From Lachnospiraceae bacterium UBA5902 (GTDB lineage: Bacteria > Bacillota > Clostridia > Lachnospirales > Lachnospiraceae), in assembly GCA_002431865.1 (NCBI GenBank), contig DJEI01000033.1, forward strand, positions 1-48,165: a stretch of DNA of 48,165 bases, read 5' to 3'. The notes beneath the pieces are model-generated. The model worked only from the letters and a program-made list of their open reading frames with translations, was not told where the DNA came from and did no database searches. A program made the position numbers and the translations under genes. Below are positions 32,702 to 41,088 of the stretch, one piece after another. Position 1 is the stretch's first letter; each line of letters starts with the position of its first letter.

Positions 32702-33874
32702 TTAGTTGGTCAACTCTGTATAAATCGTAGTCATTAGTTTGTGCACAAGCGCGATGTCAAAATATTTTTTACAGTTTGCGTGGTTTTCCGTACCAAGTGC
32801 CTGTGCAAGGGAAGAATCGTCGAGAATTTTATTGATCTTCGCTGCATAAGCATCTGCGTCCTTCGTTGGAAGCAGATAATGTCTGCCCTGTGTATGAGGT
32901 TCCGATGCAAGCAGGTCGCGGTTGCCGCGGATATCAGATGCGATAATCGGAAGTCCGGCAGCCATCGCCTGCATAACAGCGACAGATAATCCTTCCTGCA
33001 AGCTTGTAAATAAAAACAGATCGGAGCATCGGTACAGATCCAGCACGTCCGTATGATAGCCCGCGAAAAATACGCGGTTACCAACCTGCAGTTTCTGCGC
33101 CAGTTCCTTTAATGATGGTTCGAGAACGCCTTTGCCACAGATGGCAAGGATTGCATCATCACGGTTGGACTGTGCAAATGCGCGGATTGCAGTTCCTACA
33201 TTCTTTCGTGGAATCAGTTCCGCAACGGTCAGTATAATCTTCTTGTCGGATGGCAGACCAAATCGCTGGCATACATCTGTTTTATCAACATGGATGGAGG
33301 CAATCGCATCCGTATCCACGCCAACGCCCGGTACATAATGGACGTTCGGGTGATGGAACCGCCGTTTCGCAGCCTGATAATCCTCCTGATTTAAAGTAAT
33401 TAGACAATCCGTCATATGGGACAGCCATTTCTCAACATTATAATATAGTAAATAATTCTTGAGACCTGCACCATGGAAGAAATGAAATCCGTGAACAAAA
33501 TAGATGACCTTCGTGCCATCCTTACGGAACTTTTTCGCGGCAAGTCTGCCGACTACACCACCAAATGGCGTCTGCGTATGCACGATCTGGCAAGGATGGT
33601 TCCGCATATAACGCTTCAGAATCCGGATGGACTTAAATGCTTTCCCAAGCTCTGTAATCTTCCGTGGAATCGGTAGATCGATGATCTCGATATCCTGTGA
33701 GGCAAGTTCGCTTGCGAATGCACGGATGCGTTCTGCCGTGCTGGAATTTCCTTCCTGGAAATTTGCGGCAACCGAGATTGCATAGCCCATATCCTGTAAG
33801 ATGCGGATGTTATCTTTATTAAAATGATCAATCATCGACGCGGAATTCGCAATCAATAAAGCGTGTTTTTCCAT
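32702..33874 (-). CDS. GT4-family glycosyltransferase
   Basis: A 390-residue GT-B fold glycosyltransferase. The N-terminal half has VHTQTPFGGVVGRLAAKKFR and YFVHGFHFFHG. The nucleotide-sugar half begins at IILTVAELIPRKNVGTAIRA and has the EX7E-like EGLSVAVMQAMAAGLPIIAS. It probably adds a sugar to a surface glycan with the GT2 enzyme downstream. The promoter (33959-33987) is followed by a leader of about 80 bases with interleaved inverted repeats. The start has a short AGGA-type ribosome-binding site. Confidence 0.92.
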   Translation of the reverse strand: MEKHALLIANSASMIDHFNKDNIRILQDMGYAISVAANFQEGNSSTAERIRAFASELASQDIEIIDLPIPRKITELGKAFKSIRILKRYMRNHPCQIVHTQTPFGGVVGRLAAKKFRKDGTKVIYFVHGFHFFHGAGLKNYLLYYNVEKWLSHMTDCLITLNQEDYQAAKRRFHHPNVHYVPGVGVDTDAIASIHVDKTDVCQRFGLPSDKKIILTVAELIPRKNVGTAIRAFAQSNRDDAILAICGKGVLEPSLKELAQKLQVGNRVFFAGYHTDVLDLYRCSDLFLFTSLQEGLSVAVMQAMAAGLPIIASDIRGNRDLLASEPHTQGRHYLLPTKDADAYAAKINKILDDSSLAQALGTENHANCKKYFDIALVHKLMTTIYTELTN

Positions 33875-33912
33875 ATTATAATGTCCTGTTTGTATTCTTA
33901 TAATCTCACGGT

Positions 33913-33948
33913 ATCTGTATGGGAAAACGTGTGATACAGATTCCCATA
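33913..33948 (-). promoter_or_regulatory. interleaved inverted repeats in the GT4 leader
   Basis: ATCTGTAT (33913-33920) can pair with ATACAGAT (33934-33941), and TATGGGAA (33918-33925) with TTCCCATA (33941-33948). The two stems share bases and cannot form fully together, so the leader can take two alternative folds or a partial pseudoknot. Confidence 0.45.
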
Positions 33949-33958
33949 ACCAATATAA

Positions 33959-33987
33959 ATTATACTACAAAATAGAATGTAAGACAA
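33959..33987 (-). promoter_or_regulatory. promoter of the GT4-GT2 unit
   Basis: On the minus strand TTGTCT (33987-33982), 17 bases, TATAAT (33964-33959), giving a leader of about 80 bases before the GT4 start. Confidence 0.75.
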
Positions 33988-34073
33988 TGCGTGACAATAC
34001 AAGATATCTGAATAGTGTACAATGTGCATCATGGAAATAATGTATAAAATAACCGCGAGCAGAATGGAAAAAT

Positions 34074-34083
34074 ATGCTATACT
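34074..34083 (+). promoter_or_regulatory. extended -10 promoter of the SbcD-like gene
   Basis: TGC-TATACT: an extended -10 element (TG at 34075-34076) with TATACT (34078-34083), about 58 bases before the start codon. No good -35 box is visible. Confidence 0.5.
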
Positions 34084-34140
34084 TTTAAACTGGATTAAGA
34101 AATGAAATCACAATTGATGTTTTATTTAAGGAGAAATACT

Positions 34141-35763
34141 ATGAAATTTGCACATATTGCAGACGTTCATCTGGGGACGAGAAAAGAAACACCATATCTG
34201 TATGATGGATTTCTGAATTTTATTGACTACATGGAGCTGCATCCGGTGGATATGATCTTTATCACTGGAGATCTGTTTGATCATGTACCGACGAAGGAAG
34301 ATATTGTATTTGTCGATACACAGCTGGCACGGTTGGCAAAGACGGATATTCTTTATGTGACAGGAGAATGCGATTATCTCGGAAAGGATAGCATCCTCTG
34401 GAATTATGAATTTGTATCGCGGATGTATCTGCTTAATTGTGAAGGTATCCATAATCATGTGCCAGAGGCGGAACGTGCGGAGCGGAATTCCTATGCAGAG
34501 GGAATCATGGATAGTCTGCATTTTGCAAAATATAATGTGGATGTTTACGGAATCTGCCAGTATGGTGCGCAGAATGAACGAAATGATTTCGATAGTGTAT
34601 ATGCCAGAAATCTCCGGGCAGTCAATATCTTTCTTGGATATGGAGGAAGTGCGACGGTCTGTCCATTTGATGTGGAGGATTTCGGAGGAAAGAATTTCGG
34701 CTATATCGGGCTTGGACATAAGCACCAGCATCTGGCGTTCGAGAAGCAGCATGTATATTATCCGGGAAGCTTGGAACCGATCAATGAGGATGAAACCGGA
34801 GAGCATGGGTTTCTCTATGGTTATATCGACAAGCAGTTGACGAGCGTGAAATTTGTTCCGATCGCGATGCGCAGATTCGAGAAGAAGGAAGAGGTACCGG
34901 AGTTTGATTATGAATTGCTGCAGGAATTAAACCGGGAGAATGCATTTGGTAAATGTCTGCAGGCGTTTGATCAGAAACAGACGGAACCGGCACAGATGGC
35001 AAAGAAGAAATATGCGGATGGTATGTTGGCAAGCTTGCAGGAGCTGACGGGAAAACAGACATTATCCACATACACGCCGACACAGGTTGCAGAGGCGTGG
35101 GCGGAGCAGCAGGCGCAGTTAAAGATGGAGCTTCAATCACTGCAACAAAAAATTGCTGCAAATGAGCAGGAACAGGCGGAACTGGAAGAAAAGCTTCTGG
35201 TGTGCCCGGATCAGACAGGAACGACGAATGTGCTGCACGAAGATATCGGAAAGCTGCAATTTGATCTGTCAAAGCTGGAGTTTGAGGACCGGCAGGTGGA
35301 CAAGAAATACAGTCGGAGACGGCTTGGATTTGTCTTGTGGATCGATACACCGCTTGCAATCGTATTGTCTCTGCTTGTCACGGTAGGCATGATCGACGTA
35401 TTTTTTATGCAGGCATGGGAAGCATGGTTCCGGCTGGTGACAAGCCTGATCGGATTTGAAATTGCATTTACGATTATAGGTTTTTGTGTGTATAATATGA
35501 CAAAGAAACTAAGGAAGAAGTTGTTTGGCACAGAGATTCCGGTGGAGACACATGCGCGGCTGCAAAGTCAGATTCGTCTGTTGGAGAGTAAGATTCATGA
35601 TCTGCAATTGGAAGAAAGTTCACGATTCCTGGATCAGAAAAACTACGATGAGAACAGCCGGAGAATGAAAGAGGTACAGAAGCAGTATCAGCAGTTGTTG
35701 GAAAAATCAGAGGTGATTTTGTCTGTGCTGGATATAAATGCTGACAAGATGGTGAAAGAATAA
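34141..35763 (+). CDS. SbcD/Mre11-like phosphoesterase with coiled-coil and membrane tail
   Basis: A 540-residue protein. The N-terminal calcineurin-type domain (about 1-260) keeps motif I HIADVHLG (D8, H10), motif II TGDLFDH (D44) and the late GHKHQH (H193, H195), but motif III, normally GNHD, reads GECD (75-78), losing the metal Asn and catalytic His. Residues of about 300-390 are coiled coil, two membrane helices follow (about 395-420 and 430-455), then another coiled coil. YhaO/YhaN-like DNA repair proteins share parts of this plan. The ATG at 34141 has AAGGAG upstream. ttcA follows 14 bases later. Confidence 0.8.
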   Translation: MKFAHIADVHLGTRKETPYLYDGFLNFIDYMELHPVDMIFITGDLFDHVPTKEDIVFVDTQLARLAKTDILYVTGECDYLGKDSILWNYEFVSRMYLLNCEGIHNHVPEAERAERNSYAEGIMDSLHFAKYNVDVYGICQYGAQNERNDFDSVYARNLRAVNIFLGYGGSATVCPFDVEDFGGKNFGYIGLGHKHQHLAFEKQHVYYPGSLEPINEDETGEHGFLYGYIDKQLTSVKFVPIAMRRFEKKEEVPEFDYELLQELNRENAFGKCLQAFDQKQTEPAQMAKKKYADGMLASLQELTGKQTLSTYTPTQVAEAWAEQQAQLKMELQSLQQKIAANEQEQAELEEKLLVCPDQTGTTNVLHEDIGKLQFDLSKLEFEDRQVDKKYSRRRLGFVLWIDTPLAIVLSLLVTVGMIDVFFMQAWEAWFRLVTSLIGFEIAFTIIGFCVYNMTKKLRKKLFGTEIPVETHARLQSQIRLLESKIHDLQLEESSRFLDQKNYDENSRRMKEVQKQYQQLLEKSEVILSVLDINADKMVKE

Positions 35764-35777
35764 ACGTTTAAACAGAT

Positions 35778-36533
35778 ATGGAATTACAGAAATTATACAG
35801 CAAAGTGCGGCAGGCGGTGGACGCTTATGAGATGATCGAGGATGGCGATAAGATTGCAATCGGTATCTCTGGCGGAAAGGACAGTCTGACGCTCCTGTAT
35901 GCACTGGCTGGAATGCGAAAATTTTATCCGAAGAAATATGATGTCGTGGCGATTACGGTTGATACAGGGGTGGGGGAATATATGCAAACTCACATGATTG
36001 CAGAGGATGATTCGATGTCACAGGGGATGGATTTCTCTAAGGTGAAAGGCTTGTGTGAGGCGTTGGATGTTCCGTATGAGATCATTCCGACAGAGATATT
36101 CCCGATTCTGATAGAGCGGCAGGAGAAACGGATGTGTCCGCTTTGTGCGAAGCTGCGGAAGGGTGCATTCAATGAAGCTGCATTGCGGCTGGGATGTAAC
36201 AAGATTGCATATGCGCATCACAAGGACGATGTTGTGGAAACATTTCTGATGTCGCAGGCGTTAGAAGGACGGGTGCATACATTCTCACCGGTGACACATC
36301 TGGATGGTACGGAGCTTGATCTGATCCGACCGCTTGTGTATGTGACAGAGGCAGAGGTACGTGGCTTTATGCGGAGGTATCAGCTTCCTGTGGTAAAGAA
36401 TCTGTGCCCCGTGGATGGCGCGACGAAACGCGAGGCGGCGAAGCAGATGTTAGCACGGATGGAGGAAGAATTTCCAAAGGCGAAAAGCCGGATGTTTGCG
36501 GCAATCCAGCGCGAGCATATTGATGGATGGTAA
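35778..36533 (+). CDS. TtcA-family tRNA thiolase (PP-loop ATPase)
   Basis: A 251-residue N-type ATP pyrophosphatase. The PP-loop is GISGGKDSLTLLYAL; the cluster-binding CPLC (MCPLCAKLRKGAF) and a later Cys in VKNLCPVDG match the three-Cys 4Fe-4S pattern of TtcA, which thiolates cytidine 32 of tRNA. AYAHHKDDVVETFL follows as usual. Firmicute relatives often modify other bases, so the exact target is open. The ATG lies 14 bases after the SbcD-like gene and shares its message. A tRNA-Pro gene follows. Confidence 0.88.
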   Translation: MELQKLYSKVRQAVDAYEMIEDGDKIAIGISGGKDSLTLLYALAGMRKFYPKKYDVVAITVDTGVGEYMQTHMIAEDDSMSQGMDFSKVKGLCEALDVPYEIIPTEIFPILIERQEKRMCPLCAKLRKGAFNEAALRLGCNKIAYAHHKDDVVETFLMSQALEGRVHTFSPVTHLDGTELDLIRPLVYVTEAEVRGFMRRYQLPVVKNLCPVDGATKREAAKQMLARMEEEFPKAKSRMFAAIQREHIDGW

Positions 36534-36562
36534 AATTATGCCTGCTTCTATGGAAATTTGAA

Positions 36563-36591
36563 TTGATTTTTCAGGGCATCTGTGCTATCAT
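36563..36591 (+). promoter_or_regulatory. tRNA-Pro promoter
   Basis: TTGATT (36563-36568), 17 bases, TATCAT (36586-36591), preceded by TGTGC as an extended -10. It starts 31 bases before the mature tRNA. Confidence 0.65.
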
Positions 36592-36621
36592 GTCAAAAGT
36601 TGGATTGATTTCCAATTTTAT

Positions 36622-36695
36622 CGGTGCGTGGCTCAGCTTGGTAGAGCGCTGCGTTCGGGACGCAGAGGTCGTGGGTTCGAATCCCGTCGCACCGA
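36622..36695 (+). tRNA. tRNA-Pro (anticodon CGG)
   Basis: A 74-nt cloverleaf: acceptor CGGTGCG/CGCACCG, D-arm GCTC/GAGC, anticodon stem CTGCG/CGCAG with loop TTCGGGA (anticodon 36656-36658), T-arm GTGGG-TTCGAAT-CCCGT. No CCA encoded; a T-run of seven follows immediately. It reads CCG codons. A response-regulator gene starts only 40 bases later. Confidence 0.95.
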
Positions 36696-36735
36696 TTTTT
36701 TTGTACCCTTTTTTAGTAGGAAAGGAGGAACCAGC

Positions 36736-37410
36736 ATGAAATTATTACTTGCAGAGGATGAAATGGATATGTCCGACGCATTGGTCGATATTCTCACCTA
36801 TCACAAGTATACAGTGGATGCAGTATTTAATGGGGAAGAAGCGCTTGATTATGCAACTATTGGCGAATACGATGGCATCATATTGGATATCATGATGCCG
36901 AAGATGAGTGGCTTAGAGGTGCTGCAGAAGCTGCGGAGCCGCGGTGACCGGACACCGGTGTTGCTGCTTACGGCAAAGGCAGAGGTTGAAGACCGGATTG
37001 CAGGGTTGGATATGGGAGCAGACGATTATCTCCCGAAACCGTTTGCGATGGGTGAGCTGCTTGCACGCATTCGGGCAATGCTCCGGCGCAAGGAAGAGTT
37101 CACCCCGGAAATTGTGGAATGCGGCGATCTGTCGCTCAACATGCATACCTATGAATTAAGTGGAAATAGACAGTCGTTTGTATTGCCGAAGCTGGAATAT
37201 CGGTTGATGGAAGTCTTTATGCTCAATCAGGGCATTTATATGTCGACGGAGAATTTGTTAGAGAAAGTATGGGGGTTTGATACGGATGCGGAGGTTGGCA
37301 CTGTCTGGGTGTACATTTCGTATCTGCGGAAACGACTGCAGGCGTTAAATGTACATGTGGAGATTCAGGCAAAACGCGGAATCGGATATCGGCTTGTAGA
37401 GGTGGAATAA
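36736..37410 (+). CDS. OmpR/PhoB-type response regulator
   Basis: A 224-residue response regulator. The receiver has EDE near the N terminus, phospho-acceptor Asp51 in GIILDIMMPKMSG, LLLTAKAEVED and LPKPFAMGEL. The winged helix (about residues 125-222) has LPKLEYRLMEVFMLNQGIYM and VWVYISYLRKRL. The ATG at 36736 follows AAAGGAGGAACCAGC; upstream in-frame codons read through the tRNA gene and are not used. It lies one base from the kinase gene and 40 bases after tRNA-Pro. It is the likely controller of the lipoprotein and VTC/CotH genes downstream, but that is inference. Confidence 0.93.
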   Translation: MKLLLAEDEMDMSDALVDILTYHKYTVDAVFNGEEALDYATIGEYDGIILDIMMPKMSGLEVLQKLRSRGDRTPVLLLTAKAEVEDRIAGLDMGADDYLPKPFAMGELLARIRAMLRRKEEFTPEIVECGDLSLNMHTYELSGNRQSFVLPKLEYRLMEVFMLNQGIYMSTENLLEKVWGFDTDAEVGTVWVYISYLRKRLQALNVHVEIQAKRGIGYRLVEVE

Positions 37411-37411
37411 A

Positions 37412-38779
37412 TTGGTTAAGACGTTACAGAAGAAGTTCATAATCACAGCGATGATTGCAATTACGGTGCTGCTCGTTGTGACGCTTGGCGCGGTCAACGT
37501 ATTCAATATCAGCCGGCTTCGAAATGAGATGAATAACACGCTTACCATGCTGGTTGAAAATGATGGAATGCGGCCAGGGGATAACGCCGGTAATCCGCAG
37601 CTTGCAACGGTGACAGATGGAATGCAGGAGCCACCGGCTGTGAATGGTGCAGATCAGAATCAGATGGAAGTGCCAGTACCGGAGACTGGGGCGACAGACA
37701 ATCAGCCAGAACCGCCGGAGGCAAAGGATGATAAACGTCCGAATCTCTTCAACCCAGAGATCAGCGAGGATATGGCGATGGCGGCACGGTATTTTCTTGT
37801 GCGATTTGATATGGATGGACAGATTGTCTATACGGATGTAAACAACATTTCCTCCGTGGATGAGGAGACAGCCAATGCATATGCGAGTGAAGTTTATGCA
37901 TCTGGAAAGACCGCTGGCAAAAAGGAAGAGTTTCGTTACAGAGTGCAGGCATCGAAGGATGGACGAGGAACGAATATTGTATTTTTGAATGTGGGCAGTG
38001 ACCGGCAATCTATGCTGGCAGTGCTGCTTATATCCAGCCTGATCTTTGTTGTTGGCTGGGGCTTGATGTTACTTTTGGTGATTGCGCTTTCCAAGCGTGC
38101 GATCCGGCCGATCGCAGAGAATCTGGAGAAGCAGAAGCAGTTCGTCACAGATGCCGGACATGAGATCAAGACACCGCTTGCGATTATTCTCGCGAATACA
38201 GAGGCGATGGAACTGCATAATGGCGAGAGCAAATGGAGCAAGAATATTCGCAAACAGACCGAACGATTGTCGGGGCTGATGAAGAACCTGCTTACGCTGG
38301 CACGGATGGAAGAAGGCACGGCACCGGTCGTAATGACCGATCTGGATATGAGCAGGCTCACAAAAGAAGTGACAGATTCGTTCGTGGAATCCGCAAAGCT
38401 GAGACAGATCGAGCTGCACACGAAGATTGCTTCGGATATCAAACTGCATGCAAACCGCGAGGAGATGACACAGCTTCTTACAATCCTGCTGGATAATGCG
38501 ATTAAGTATTCCATCGAGCAGGCAGACATTGTGCTTACGCTTGCCAAGCGTGGCAAGGAGGTAACGCTTAGCTGTGAAAATACATGCGAGAAGCTGCCGG
38601 ATGTAGAAGCAGACCGGCTCTTTGATCGTTTCTATCGTTCGGACGCAGCACGTACGCAGAAGAGCGGCGGCTACGGCATTGGACTTTCCGTTGCCCGTGC
38701 AATCGTACAAAACCACAAAGGGAAGATCACTGCTGAGTACAAGGATGGCAATCGGATTGTATTTTGGGCAGAACTTTAA
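37412..38779 (+). CDS. sensor histidine kinase
   Basis: A 455-residue kinase with an N-terminal membrane helix (about residues 8-32), an extracytoplasmic domain (about 33-205) rich in Pro and Asp (VPVPETGATDNQPEPPEAKD), a second membrane helix (about 210-232), a HisKA box with His250 in DAGHEIKTPLAII and a HATPase domain (LLDNAIKYS, GYGIGLSVARAIV). The start is a TTG at 37412 after GAGGTGG, one base beyond the regulator stop. No HAMP domain was recognised. The external region suggests sensing of an envelope signal. Confidence 0.92.
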   Translation: MVKTLQKKFIITAMIAITVLLVVTLGAVNVFNISRLRNEMNNTLTMLVENDGMRPGDNAGNPQLATVTDGMQEPPAVNGADQNQMEVPVPETGATDNQPEPPEAKDDKRPNLFNPEISEDMAMAARYFLVRFDMDGQIVYTDVNNISSVDEETANAYASEVYASGKTAGKKEEFRYRVQASKDGRGTNIVFLNVGSDRQSMLAVLLISSLIFVVGWGLMLLLVIALSKRAIRPIAENLEKQKQFVTDAGHEIKTPLAIILANTEAMELHNGESKWSKNIRKQTERLSGLMKNLLTLARMEEGTAPVVMTDLDMSRLTKEVTDSFVESAKLRQIELHTKIASDIKLHANREEMTQLLTILLDNAIKYSIEQADIVLTLAKRGKEVTLSCENTCEKLPDVEADRLFDRFYRSDAARTQKSGGYGIGLSVARAIVQNHKGKITAEYKDGNRIVFWAEL

Positions 38780-38798
38780 ACACATATAGATGCAAGAG

Positions 38799-38831
38799 AT
38801 TTCCGAGAAGTCAATTGACTGTTCTGGAAAT
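38799..38831. promoter_or_regulatory. long palindrome upstream of the lipoprotein gene
   Basis: A perfect 12-bp palindrome AGTCAATTGACT (38809-38820) is flanked by ATTTCC (38799-38804) and GGAAAT (38826-38831), with further AGA/TCT pairing. No T-run follows, so it is more likely an operator than a terminator. It lies after the kinase gene and 105 bases before the lipoprotein gene. Confidence 0.55.
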
Positions 38832-38936
38832 TACGAAAATGGTACATTGTCGTATGATATATTGAACATTGTAATGGCTGTGCTTGCAAGAGCCATATAG
38901 TGTGAAAATGCTATAAAAAATGGAGGAAAGTTCAGT

Positions 38937-40127
38937 ATGAAGACAAAAAGGATAACTTCGATTGTGATTACAGGCGCGCTGATGATGTTTCTTACAGCTT
39001 GTGATCATCAGGCAATTGATTTGAGCAGCCTGGAGGATATGACGACTGCTACACAGATTGAAGCGGGAAACGAACCAGTAGAAACTGAGACGGAAGACGT
39101 TCTGCAGCAAGGCAAAGAGGATATAAAAATTACAGAAACTGCGGCAAAAAGTGTGCAGACGGAACAATATGAAACGGCTGACTTCAGCATTACGATTCCG
39201 AAGGGATGGACAGTGACAACAGGAGGAACTAATATCTATCACAGTATTCGGATCACTGACCCGGATGAGCCGTTAAATCAGATGTTTGTTCTGCTTAAAG
39301 CAGATATTCTGCTACATAGTCAGGCGGGCAAGGATGCCTGGCAGCAAAATTATGAAATGGGAAATGCGCAGGCTGCGATTCTGGCAAAAGCACCTGTGCT
39401 TGAGAATCCATCTACGGAGGGATTTTATAAAATATTTTCACAGTATACTTCCTTTGTGTCAGATGTGGAAGCTTCCTATGCGGGGTATGTTTTTCCGCAG
39501 TTTAACGATTTTGCGGTTACGGATCGGTTTGATTCCACAAGCAGCCTGAAATCAGTTTCATTGGGAGATGAGCTGCTGCGGGCAACATTTACAGACAATG
39601 GAAGAGAGGGCGAAGGAATGTTTGCTGCATCGGTTGTTGATTTCGGAAGTTTTGATGTCGCAAATGGAAATGTTTCGGATTACCAGCTGCAAACGGCAGA
39701 TGGCGGCTACTATATGGCATATAATATTGTGGCAGTCACTGCAGCGAAGGATACATTTATTGAATGGGAAAGTGTGCTGACAGAATGTATGAAGACGTTG
39801 CAATATTCCGACAGTTTCATAAATGCAACCAACCAGGCAAGCAACGAAAAAGTTGCTTTGGCAATGCAGATCAGCCAGAATTTTAACCAGACGATGGATG
39901 CTATGATGGCTTCGTGGGAAAGCCGAAATAGAAGTCAGGACATTATGAGCCAGAAGCAGAGTGATGCGATACTTGGCTATGAGCGTGTGTACGATACAGA
40001 AACCGGAGAGATTTATAAGGCTGACAATGGATTTACGGACGTATATGATGGGGAACGGTATCAGCCGGTGACGGATGATAATATGTATGCACAGCCGATA
40101 AGCGGTTATATAGAAGAGGTGGATTAA
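38937..40127 (+). CDS. predicted lipoprotein, unknown function
   Basis: A 396-residue exported protein. It has a type II signal peptide with lipobox LTAC and the acylated Cys22, followed by an acidic, low-complexity linker (residues of about 23-80). The mature part has FSITIPKGWTV and IYHSIRITDPD, which resemble PsbP/photosystem-like or MOG1-type 'sporulation/uncharacterised' surface domains, but I cannot assign a family. The C terminus is Asn- and Tyr-rich. The ATG follows GGAGGAAAGTTC. It lies between the two-component system and the VTC/CotH operon. Confidence 0.75.
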   Translation: MKTKRITSIVITGALMMFLTACDHQAIDLSSLEDMTTATQIEAGNEPVETETEDVLQQGKEDIKITETAAKSVQTEQYETADFSITIPKGWTVTTGGTNIYHSIRITDPDEPLNQMFVLLKADILLHSQAGKDAWQQNYEMGNAQAAILAKAPVLENPSTEGFYKIFSQYTSFVSDVEASYAGYVFPQFNDFAVTDRFDSTSSLKSVSLGDELLRATFTDNGREGEGMFAASVVDFGSFDVANGNVSDYQLQTADGGYYMAYNIVAVTAAKDTFIEWESVLTECMKTLQYSDSFINATNQASNEKVALAMQISQNFNQTMDAMMASWESRNRSQDIMSQKQSDAILGYERVYDTETGEIYKADNGFTDVYDGERYQPVTDDNMYAQPISGYIEEVD

Positions 40128-40197
40128 CCGCAGAATGGTTTTACTGTTTACAGACGATGGAATATCTTTGATATAGTTATAATATGATTACATGATG

Positions 40198-40235
40198 AAA
40201 AGAGTTACAGGATTCTATTTTCCTGTAGCTCTTTT
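40198..40235 (+). terminator. terminator after the lipoprotein gene
   Basis: AAAAGAGTTACAGGA pairs with TCCTGTAGCTCTTTT (one mismatch), followed by another T. Confidence 0.85.
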
Positions 40236-40274
40236 TGGTTATGGCGGTGAAGAAGATTTAGAATTTGGAATTTC

Positions 40275-40305
40275 TAAGGTAAATTTAAGGTAGTACCCGT
40301 ATACT
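40275..40305 (+). promoter_or_regulatory. direct repeat plus -10 box before the VTC gene
   Basis: TAAGGTA occurs at 40275-40281 and 40286-40292, eleven bases apart, the spacing used by OmpR/PhoB-type regulators. TATACT (-10) follows at 40300-40305. There is no -35 match, as expected for an activator-dependent promoter. The two-component system at 36736 is a candidate activator. Confidence 0.55.
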
Positions 40306-40361
40306 CATTATCAGAGCAGGAAATCCTGCAACGATACGAGACAAGATCTGGAGGTGAGACT

Positions 40362-41042
40362 ATGAATTACAGACACGAACTAAAACATGAGATAACCTAT
40401 GGCGATATGCTTTGCCTGCGTGGGCGCCTGAATGCGGTCGCACATGCAGACGCACACGGCGAGCATGGAAAATATCACATTCGCAGCCTGTATTTTGACA
40501 ATCTGTACGATAAAGCGTTTATGGAGAAAATCAATGGCGTGAACTGCAGGGAGAAATACCGCCTGCGTTATTACGATGGTGATACATCTGTGATCCATCT
40601 GGAGAAGAAATCGAAGATCAATGGACTATCCTGCAAACAGAGCGCGCAGGTGACCGCAGAGCAGGTAACCCAGATTTTGCGCGGTGATGTCGCGTGGCTG
40701 CAGGAGCCAGAAGAACCGTTACTGCGGGAATTCTACACGAAGCTTGTGAATCAGGGACTGCGACCGAAGACGATCGTCGATTATACGCGGGAAGCATTTA
40801 CCTATGTGCCCGGAAATGTGCGGGTTACGATGGACTACGATATACGAACCGGCATGTATGGATTGGATTTCCTGAATGCAGAATGTGTCACGCTTCCGAT
40901 TATCGAGAATCATCGGATTCTGGAAGTGAAATGGGACGCATACCTGCCGGATTGTATCCGTAGTGCAGTCCAGCTTGGAAATCAGGGCACACAGAGCTTC
41001 TCGAAATATGCGACGTGCCGGGCGTATGAATATGCCGGTTAG
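40362..41042 (+). CDS. VTC-domain (polyphosphate polymerase-type) protein
   Basis: A 226-residue VTC domain protein. It begins with YRHELKHEITYGDML, has the basic tunnel-lining motifs IRSLYFDN, CREKYRLRYYDGD, HLEKKSKINGLSCK, and ends with the acidic EVKWDAYLPDCI. In yeast this fold makes polyphosphate from ATP; in bacteria it is commonly paired with DUF4956 and CotH genes. Polymerase activity here is unproven. The ATG follows CTGGAGGTGAGACT. It is the first gene of the VTC-DUF4956-CotH unit. Confidence 0.9.
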   Translation: MNYRHELKHEITYGDMLCLRGRLNAVAHADAHGEHGKYHIRSLYFDNLYDKAFMEKINGVNCREKYRLRYYDGDTSVIHLEKKSKINGLSCKQSAQVTAEQVTQILRGDVAWLQEPEEPLLREFYTKLVNQGLRPKTIVDYTREAFTYVPGNVRVTMDYDIRTGMYGLDFLNAECVTLPIIENHRILEVKWDAYLPDCIRSAVQLGNQGTQSFSKYATCRAYEYAG

Positions 41043-41088
41043 GAACAACAGATAAAATGAGATGACAGGAAGAAAAAGGAGGAACCCT

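Noticed and set aside
36527..36739. Open frames across tRNA-Pro, including an N-terminal extension of the response regulator
   Set aside because: They read through the tRNA; the regulator has a strong AAAGGAGG site at the later ATG (36736).
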